From assembly GCA_938038165.1 (NCBI GenBank), contig CALHRB010000012.1, forward strand, positions 1 through 8,731: DNA of 8,731 nucleotides, written 5' to 3'. The translations under genes and the position numbers were made by a program. This document shows, in pieces, positions 1 to 6,283 of this stretch. The first letter of the stretch is position 1; each line of letters begins with the position of its first letter. The notes beneath the pieces are model-generated. The model worked only from the letters and a program-made list of their open reading frames with translations. It made no database searches and had not been told where the DNA came from. The DNA is from Candidatus Kapaibacterium sp. GTDB lineage: Bacteria; Bacteroidota; Ignavibacteria; Kapaibacteriales; UBA2268.

Positions 1-2804
1 TTGTTGACTTTTTTCCGATGGGGTGGGATAATCCTTTAAGAATTGAGTTCTATGGTGATGAAATAGAAACTATTCGAGAATTTAATACCATATCTCAAAG
101 GAGTATTAATTTCTACGACAAAGTGGAATTTAACTCAAAATTTATTTCTCAAAATGATTCAGACAAAGAAAACTGGGTTTCTTTTTCTGAATTTTTTGAT
201 AAAAATACTATTATAATTTATATTAATCCAGAGAAAATAAATTCTTCGTATGATCAATTTTCAAAACACGAAAAATTTTTTTCTATGGAAATCAATCCTC
301 TGACACATGCAAATTTTGAATACAAAACATTTGAACAGCCAAGTTTTGGTAATAAGATAAAAAACTTTACACTGGAGCTGAAAAGGCTCTCATTCTTTGA
401 TTCTGATATTTTTATCTCGACCGATAGCGTCAATGGTTTGGCACGTTTGCAAGAAATAATTTTCAATGAATTGGACCTTTATGACAAATCCTTTAATTAT
501 AATGATGATAATAATAATGAATTAAAATTGTTTAAAACTATCCTGAAATCAAGCGAATCACTTGATGACAGCCAAAGAACAAAAGAAAAAATTCATTGGA
601 TAGTTGAGAGTATGTCAGAAGGCTTCCTTATTGAAAATCCTGAAATAGCTTTATTCACTGAACACCAAATTTTCAATAGAAAAAGATTAATTGACAGAAA
701 GACAAATAAATCAAGATACAAAGGCTTGTCATTGACAGAATTGAGGGGTTTAAGGCAAGGAGACTATATAGTTCACATCGATAAGGGAATTGGAATTTTT
801 GATGGATTCGAAAAGGTTAAAGTCGGCAATGGAATAATGGATGCGGTAAAAATTCTCTATGCCGAAGGGGATATCCTGTATGTAAATCTTAATTACTTGT
901 CCAAAGTACAAAAATATCGTGCTCAAGAGGGTGTTGAACCAAAAATTAACAGGTTGGGATCAACTGAGTGGCTAAGAAAGAAACAAAGAACCAAAGATAA
1001 AATAAAAACTGCTGCACGTGAATTAATTAAGCTATATGCCGAAAGAAAGAAACAAAAAGGATTTGCTTTTGCACAAGACAGCCTTTGGCAAAAAGAATTC
1101 GAGTCATCATTCATCTATGAGGACACTCCAGATCAAGCCAAAGCTACAAAAGAAATAAAATCGGACATGGAAAATGAAAACCCTATGGACAGACTCGTTT
1201 GTGGTGATGTTGGTTTCGGAAAAACAGAAGTAGCTATAAGAGCCTGTTTCAAAGCAGTAGAGAACGGAAAGCAGGTTGCAGTTTTGGTTCCTACAACTAT
1301 TTTAGCACAGCAGCATTATTTGACATTTAAAGACAGATTAACAAACTATCCAATAATTGTTGAGGCATTATCAAGGTTTAAAACTACAATTGAGCAACAA
1401 AAAATTATTGAAGATGTAAAAAAAGGTAAAATTGATATTTTAATTGGAACTCATAGAATATTGAGCAAGGATATCGAGTTTAAAGATCTTGGCTTATTGG
1501 TCATTGATGAGGAACACAGATTTGGAGTCAGTGCAAAAGAAAAACTTAGAGCTATGAAAATAAATGTGGACACTTTGACTTTGACAGCTACACCTATTCC
1601 ACGAACTTTAAACATGTCGCTTATGGGAGCCCGTGATTTAAGTATAATGGAAACTCCCCCAAGGAACAGATTGCCAATTATTACTGAAGTGATGGAATGG
1701 GATGATAAAATTATAAAAAAAGCTATTGAATTTGAATTATCAAGAAATGGACAGGTGTTTTTTGTCAATGACAGAATTGGTAATTTAGAAAATTACCTAA
1801 AAAGGCTGCAAATGTTAATGCCAAAAATAAGATTCAGTTTGGCTCATGGACAGATGAAATCAAATGAACTGGAAAAAGTAATGGAGAAATTCCTTAGCCG
1901 GAAATTTGATGTTTTACTAACCACTAAAATAATAGAGTCCGGTTTAGATATTCCAAGTGTTAATACTATCATAATAAATTCAGCAGACAAATTCGGTTTA
2001 GCTGAACTTTATCAGTTACGTGGAAGGGTCGGAAGGAGTAACGAACAGGCATTTTGCTATTTGGTTGTCGAATCATATAAGAAATTAACCAAAAATTCGC
2101 TGAAAAGACTTCAATCACTTGAAGAATTTACAGAGCTTGGAAGTGGTTTGCAACTTTCTATGAGAGATATGGAAATCAGAGGTACTGGAAATCTGCTCGG
2201 ATATGAGCAAAGTGGTTTTATAAATGATATCGGTGTTGAACTCTATCATAAATTACTTGACGAAGCTATAACTGAGTTAAAACTCGAAGAATTTCGTGAT
2301 GTATTTAATTTAAAAAATGGTTCTAAAGAATACCTTAACAATCCTGACCTTGTAATTGAGCTCGAGAAGAATGGTTTAATACCAGAGCATTATATGAATA
2401 TTGAGTCCGAAAGATTCTATTATTATAAAAAACTTTATAGCGTCCAATCGAATGATGAAATTGACTTAATTAAAAAAGAAATGATTGATAAATACGGTAA
2501 ATTGCCAAATGAAACTCAAGAGCTTTTGTTTGCCATTAAACTTAGAATATTTGCTGTTAATACAGGTATTCAAAAAGTTCATTTAAAAAATGGACATTTA
2601 ATATTAGACCTACCCCCCCTCGATAATTCTAATTTTTATAACAATGTTGAACCAGTATTAGTTGATTTTCTGCAGAGTTATGAAAACGGTGAAATATTAG
2701 AGACACCCTCCTCAAAAAAAGTAGTCTTCAAAATAAAATCAAAAGAAGAATCTGTTGAAATCCTATGGAAATTGAAAAAAATGATTGACCTCTTAATTCA
2801 ATAA
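1..2804 (+). CDS. mfd: Transcription-repair coupling factor Mfd (5' truncated by the window edge)
   Basis: Mfd is a cytoplasmic DNA translocase that pushes stalled RNA polymerase off DNA and recruits UvrA for transcription-coupled repair. The frame is open from base 3. The codons before the ATG at 18 (V-D-F-F-P) run into the family sequence, so that ATG is internal and about 150-200 N-terminal residues, including most of the UvrB-like module, are missing. Counting the ATG at 18 as residue 1: the end of the UvrB-like domain is at 1-30; the CarD-like RNA polymerase-interaction domain is at about 243-300 (LRQGDYIVHIDKGIG); Walker A is GDVGFGKT at 396-403; the DEEH box is at 497-500; TATPIPRT is at 523-530; QLRGRVGRS is at 666-674; the TRG-like segment RGTGNLLG is at about 721-728; and the C-terminal TRCF domain runs from about 770 to 925. 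All helicase motifs look intact, with no frameshift. The gene ends with TAA. It is a housekeeping gene, and nothing links it to the genes downstream. Confidence 0.97.
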   Translation, partial: VDFFPMGWDNPLRIEFYGDEIETIREFNTISQRSINFYDKVEFNSKFISQNDSDKENWVSFSEFFDKNTIIIYINPEKINSSYDQFSKHEKFFSMEINPLTHANFEYKTFEQPSFGNKIKNFTLELKRLSFFDSDIFISTDSVNGLARLQEIIFNELDLYDKSFNYNDDNNNELKLFKTILKSSESLDDSQRTKEKIHWIVESMSEGFLIENPEIALFTEHQIFNRKRLIDRKTNKSRYKGLSLTELRGLRQGDYIVHIDKGIGIFDGFEKVKVGNGIMDAVKILYAEGDILYVNLNYLSKVQKYRAQEGVEPKINRLGSTEWLRKKQRTKDKIKTAARELIKLYAERKKQKGFAFAQDSLWQKEFESSFIYEDTPDQAKATKEIKSDMENENPMDRLVCGDVGFGKTEVAIRACFKAVENGKQVAVLVPTTILAQQHYLTFKDRLTNYPIIVEALSRFKTTIEQQKIIEDVKKGKIDILIGTHRILSKDIEFKDLGLLVIDEEHRFGVSAKEKLRAMKINVDTLTLTATPIPRTLNMSLMGARDLSIMETPPRNRLPIITEVMEWDDKIIKKAIEFELSRNGQVFFVNDRIGNLENYLKRLQMLMPKIRFSLAHGQMKSNELEKVMEKFLSRKFDVLLTTKIIESGLDIPSVNTIIINSADKFGLAELYQLRGRVGRSNEQAFCYLVVESYKKLTKNSLKRLQSLEEFTELGSGLQLSMRDMEIRGTGNLLGYEQSGFINDIGVELYHKLLDEAITELKLEEFRDVFNLKNGSKEYLNNPDLVIELEKNGLIPEHYMNIESERFYYYKKLYSVQSNDEIDLIKKEMIDKYGKLPNETQELLFAIKLRIFAVNTGIQKVHLKNGHLILDLPPLDNSNFYNNVEPVLVDFLQSYENGEILETPSSKKVVFKIKSKEESVEILWKLKKMIDLLIQ

Positions 2805-3005
2805 GATTAAATCGTTGCAATAGCCATCACAAAAAATTTAATACTGAATTAACTTAAATAAAAAAAATTACTCTCTGTTTTACTATTTTTTTAATATTTT
2901 CATAAAATTATTTTAGATTGAACTAATATATAATTTTATTAATTCAGAATTTTATTTAAATTGCTTAATTACTCGAATAGAATTTAAAATATCAAAAAAG
3001 TAATA
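2805..3005. other. AT-rich intergenic spacer between mfd and the STAND gene
   Basis: About 200 bases made mostly of A and T, with no plausible gene. A perfect TATAAT lies at 2929-2934, but no -35 box sits at a proper distance: TTGAAC at 2918-2923 is only 5 bases away. No TTTG occurs anywhere in the spacer, so the Bacteroidota-type -7/-33 promoter (TAnnTTTG and TTTG) is absent. The only inverted repeats are pure A:T pairs, such as the A run at 2860-2867 against the T run at 2886-2892, and these are poor terminator candidates. The spacer probably holds the mfd 3' end and the promoter of the two-gene unit downstream, but neither can be placed with confidence. Confidence 0.45.
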
Positions 3006-3011
3006 GTGAAA

Positions 3012-6000
3012 ATGGAAAACAATAGCTCGAAAAAAATATTGAACACCAATCCATATCCTGGTATTCGAAGTTACGAGCCAAATGAATACCATTTGTTTTA
3101 TGGACGGGAAACTGCGCTTGCCGAAATTGTTGCAAAATTAGGCAAAAGCAGACTGCTTGCTGTTACAGGTGCTTCCGGAAGTGGTAAAAGCTCATTAATC
3201 AGAGCAGGTTTAATCCCAATTTTGAAAGATAAAGTTCCCTATGACAATAAAAAAATAATTGTTGATGAGCAATTACAAAAAAATGACTGGCGGGTAGTTA
3301 TTCTTACACCAGGTAAAAATCCTCTTGCAAATCTTAAAAAAAGCATTGAAGAGAATCTTAAAGTCGAAATAAACTCAATGGAATCCGAACAAGAGAAATT
3401 GTTGATAAAAAGATTACTAAATGATTTATTAAACATTGAAAATAACAGAAAAGATCTGATACTAAAGCAAATAATTACATTATTAAACGCACATAGCACA
3501 AAAAACACATTGATTTTAGTTGATCAATTCGAAGAAATTTTTAGATTAAAAGACAGTCTTGAACAAAAGAATGATCAATCAATTACTAATTTCATATTAA
3601 ATATTATAAACCTATCAAACGATGAAAGTGCATCAAGTTATGTTGTTATAACCATGAGAAGCGATTTTCTTGATGACTGCACAGAATACAGAGAATTATT
3701 TGATGCTATCAACAACGGACTTTATCTTGTCCCAAAAATGAGAAAAGATGAGATGAGCAACGTCATAAAAAAACCTTTGGAACTATCAGGTACTATGATC
3801 TCAGAGGATTTAGTGCAAAGGCTCTTGAATGAGGTTGGTGAAAAATCTGATGAACTTCCTATACTTCAACATAGTATGATGAGAATGTGGGATTATTGGA
3901 ATAGAATAAAAAAAGACAAGAATGAAATAATTGAAATGAGGCATTATGAAGCTATTGGCACGATGGAAAGAGCATTATCAGTCCACGGAGAAGAAGTTTT
4001 CGAAAAAATTGAAATGGATAAGGGTAAAGCTGGCACTGATTTAACAGAAAAAATTTTTAAATCTTTAGTATTCATTGAGGATGGAAGGCAGGGAACACGA
4101 AGGAAATCAACAATTAAAGAAATCACAAGAATTACAGACTCAAATTTTGACGATGTTATTTTCATTCTTGAAAGATTTAGAGAAAAAGGTTGTGGTTTTA
4201 TTATTATTGATGATTTTGAAAGAATTTCTGAAGAAAGTATTGTTGATATCTCTCACGAAAGTATTATGAGAGTTTGGGAAAGAATGAAAAACTGGGTCGA
4301 GGAGGAAGAGAAATCTGTTCAGCTCTACAGAAGATTGGCTAAAGCAGGCGAGTTGTACGAGGAGGGAAAAACTGGTCTTTTGGGAAATCCAGATCTTCAG
4401 ATTGCTATCGATTGGCAATCAAGATATAAACCTAACAGAGAGTGGGGCGAAAGATATGATTATGGCTTCGATAGAGCTATCTCATTTCTTGAATATAGTA
4501 AAAAACAATACAATTTGGAGATAATAAACAAAGAGAACAAACAGAAAAAAGAACTTCAAAGAGCCAGAAAATTTGTTATTATATTGGGTGTGGCTTCGAT
4601 TGTCTCTTTGATATTTTTGATTGTCTCTTTAAATTTTTTGATGAAAAGTGAAGCAAGCGAAAAAAAAGCAAGAGAAAATGAAAAGATAGCATTTTCAAGA
4701 ACAAAAGAAGCTGACAGAGAAGCCAGAAAAGCTATTATTCAAACTCGTATTTCCGAACAACAGGGCGAAATAGCCATTGAACAAAGAAAATTAACAGAGG
4801 AACAAAGAAAATACGCTATCTTCCAGAAAACAATTGCCGAAAATGAAAAAATTAAAGCTGAAAAAGAGAAAAAAAATGCCGAGATTGCCCGCGATGAAGC
4901 CAACAAAGCAAGAGAAATTGCCGATGAACAAAAGTTAAAAGCTGAGGATAATTGGCTTTTTGCTCTTAAAGAAAAGAAAAAAGCCGAAGACGAACAAAAA
5001 AAAGCCAGAGAGTCCGAACAAAATGCCAAAAGACTTAGACTTCTTGCAATTGCAAGAAATGTTGCCATACAGGCAAATAAGTTACAAACATCTGTAAAAG
5101 GAGATCTTCCCTCTCTGCTTGCCCTTCAGTCCTATTTATTTAATAAAAATAACGGCGGGGACAACATCAACCCCGATATTTATAATGCCCTAGCAAGTGT
5201 TGCCGATGACAGACCAAAATTAAGAAAACATCAAGACGGAGTTAGAAAAGTTGAGTTTGCAAAAAATGGTAAATACTTTGTTTCTGTTAGCGATGATGGA
5301 AGTGTTAGAATTTGGAATCTTGAATGGTATAATTCTGAGTCTGTAAAACTTGCTACAAATGGTTTCGGAAAAAATGGCTTCAGAAGTTTAGCCATTAGCC
5401 CAAATAGCCGAATTATCGCAGCAGGATCAGTTGAAGGTGCAATTCTTGTATGGGAATTTGATGGCAATTTCGATGCCAAAACAAATTCAGATATTAAGCC
5501 CATAGTATTAATAGGACATAATGGAATTGTTGCCTCGCTTTCCTTCGGTCAAGATAACCAGGATTTAGCTTCAGCTGGAACAGACAAAACTTTAAGAATC
5601 TGGAATTTAAAAAATCCTCAAAATTCACAGATTATTGAACGAAGTAATGACAAGCTAACAGAGGTTGCTTTTAGTCCTGATGGTGTCTATCTTGCAAGAG
5701 CTTCAGAAGATGGGAGTATTTACTTTTATCAAGCAAAAGACCTTTCAAAAAAACCAATCATAATGGAATCCTCAGGGAAATCCATTACTTCGATAGCATT
5801 TCATCATTCTTCTAAATTCTTTGCTGCGGGCAATTCTTCAGGACTGGTCAAAGTATGGAATTTAAATCTGTTTAATGCAAAACCCATAGAACTAATTGGT
5901 CACATATCTATCATTAGTGCAATAAAATTTAGTGACAAATCCAGTCAGATTGCTACTGCAAGCTACGATGGTTCTATAAGATTATGGAATTATGAAACCT

Positions 6001-6245
6001 TAACTCTGCAACCTATTGTTATTACAAATATTGATGGATGGATTTACACAATAGCATTCGGTCCCAAAAGTAATCAAATTATCTCGGGTGATTCAGAAAA
6101 ATTTATTCGGGTTTATACATCTAACATAGACCTGCTTGCAAGTAAAATTTGCGTTGATGTTTCCAGAAATTTGACAATTGATGAATGGAATAGTTATATC
6201 GGCAGCGATATTAGCTATGAAAGAACCTGTTCAAATTTGCCGTAA
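3012..6245 (+). CDS. Membrane-anchored nSTAND1-type NTPase with Ala-heptad rod and WD40 propeller
   Basis: STAND NTPases are signal-responsive switches; the ligand and output of this one are unknown. Counting the ATG at 3012 as residue 1 (1077 aa), the protein opens with NPYPGIRSYEPNE...FYGRE, typical of nSTAND1. Walker A is GASGSGKSS at 53-61. Walker B is LVDQFEE with D171, E174 and E175. TMRSD carries R216, and DELPILQH is at 280-287. A winged-helix-like part containing DISHES lies near 412-417. A basic stretch (KQKKELQRARK) precedes one transmembrane helix at about 521-544. A helical rod follows at about 545-690 with Ala every seven residues, then a helical linker (LLALQSYLFNKNNGG), seven WD40 blades at about 738-1036, and a tail ending ERTCSNLP. 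There is no N-terminal effector domain. The basic flank suggests the NTPase is cytoplasmic and the rod plus propeller periplasmic (inference). An in-frame GTG at 3006 is an alternative start; neither start has a clear Shine-Dalgarno site. The receptor gene starts 38 bases downstream, probably in the same operon. Confidence 0.9.
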   Translation: MENNSSKKILNTNPYPGIRSYEPNEYHLFYGRETALAEIVAKLGKSRLLAVTGASGSGKSSLIRAGLIPILKDKVPYDNKKIIVDEQLQKNDWRVVILTPGKNPLANLKKSIEENLKVEINSMESEQEKLLIKRLLNDLLNIENNRKDLILKQIITLLNAHSTKNTLILVDQFEEIFRLKDSLEQKNDQSITNFILNIINLSNDESASSYVVITMRSDFLDDCTEYRELFDAINNGLYLVPKMRKDEMSNVIKKPLELSGTMISEDLVQRLLNEVGEKSDELPILQHSMMRMWDYWNRIKKDKNEIIEMRHYEAIGTMERALSVHGEEVFEKIEMDKGKAGTDLTEKIFKSLVFIEDGRQGTRRKSTIKEITRITDSNFDDVIFILERFREKGCGFIIIDDFERISEESIVDISHESIMRVWERMKNWVEEEEKSVQLYRRLAKAGELYEEGKTGLLGNPDLQIAIDWQSRYKPNREWGERYDYGFDRAISFLEYSKKQYNLEIINKENKQKKELQRARKFVIILGVASIVSLIFLIVSLNFLMKSEASEKKARENEKIAFSRTKEADREARKAIIQTRISEQQGEIAIEQRKLTEEQRKYAIFQKTIAENEKIKAEKEKKNAEIARDEANKAREIADEQKLKAEDNWLFALKEKKKAEDEQKKARESEQNAKRLRLLAIARNVAIQANKLQTSVKGDLPSLLALQSYLFNKNNGGDNINPDIYNALASVADDRPKLRKHQDGVRKVEFAKNGKYFVSVSDDGSVRIWNLEWYNSESVKLATNGFGKNGFRSLAISPNSRIIAAGSVEGAILVWEFDGNFDAKTNSDIKPIVLIGHNGIVASLSFGQDNQDLASAGTDKTLRIWNLKNPQNSQIIERSNDKLTEVAFSPDGVYLARASEDGSIYFYQAKDLSKKPIIMESSGKSITSIAFHHSSKFFAAGNSSGLVKVWNLNLFNAKPIELIGHISIISAIKFSDKSSQIATASYDGSIRLWNYETLTLQPIVITNIDGWIYTIAFGPKSNQIISGDSEKFIRVYTSNIDLLASKICVDVSRNLTIDEWNSYIGSDISYERTCSNLP
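4599..4640 (+). repeat. In-frame 21-base tandem duplication in the transmembrane segment
   Basis: Two adjacent 21-base units, 4599-4619 and 4620-4640, match at 18 of 21 positions. They encode IVSLIFL and IVSLNFL, residues 530-536 and 537-543 of the STAND protein. The unit is exactly seven codons, so the frame is kept. It makes up more than half of the membrane helix. Without one copy the hydrophobic stretch would be about 17 residues, which is short for a spanning helix. Confidence 0.85.
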
Positions 6246-6266
6246 ATCAATTTATTTAATGCTAAT

Positions 6267-6282
6267 TTTCTTTCAAAAGAAA
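6267..6282 (+). promoter_or_regulatory. Small inverted repeat over the presumed ribosome-binding region of the receptor gene
   Basis: TTTCTTT and AAAGAAA form a perfect 7-base inverted repeat around two bases (CA), ending one base before the ATG at 6284. The right arm is the only purine-rich stretch (AAAAGAAA) that could serve as a ribosome-binding site; no GGAGG-like site exists. In mRNA the two arms could pair and mask it. With a single G:C pair per stem and a tight loop the structure would be weak, so a regulatory role is only a possibility. Confidence 0.25.
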
Positions 6283-6283
6283 T

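Noticed and set aside
2858..2895. A-run and T-run able to pair as a terminator hairpin after mfd
   Set aside because: The stem is A:T only, with a loop of about 18 bases and no GC core, and such pairing is expected by chance in this composition.
2929..2934. Perfect TATAAT as a promoter for the STAND gene
   Set aside because: No -35 element lies at the right spacing and the spacer is so AT-rich that the hexamer is likely by chance; the expected group uses a different promoter motif, which is also absent.
2954..2988. Inverted repeat of ATTTAAATT type upstream of the STAND gene as an operator
   Set aside because: It is only A/T, imperfect and each arm is itself near-palindromic, so it carries little information.
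4739..5068. 109-residue minus-strand frame rich in Ser, Ala and Phe
   Set aside because: It is the antisense of the Glu/Lys/Ala-rich rod, and its composition follows from that.
5226..6122. WD40 blades as a recently amplified, hypervariable repeat array
   Set aside because: The seven blades share only the fold pattern and differ strongly in sequence and DNA, so there is no sign of recent repeat turnover.
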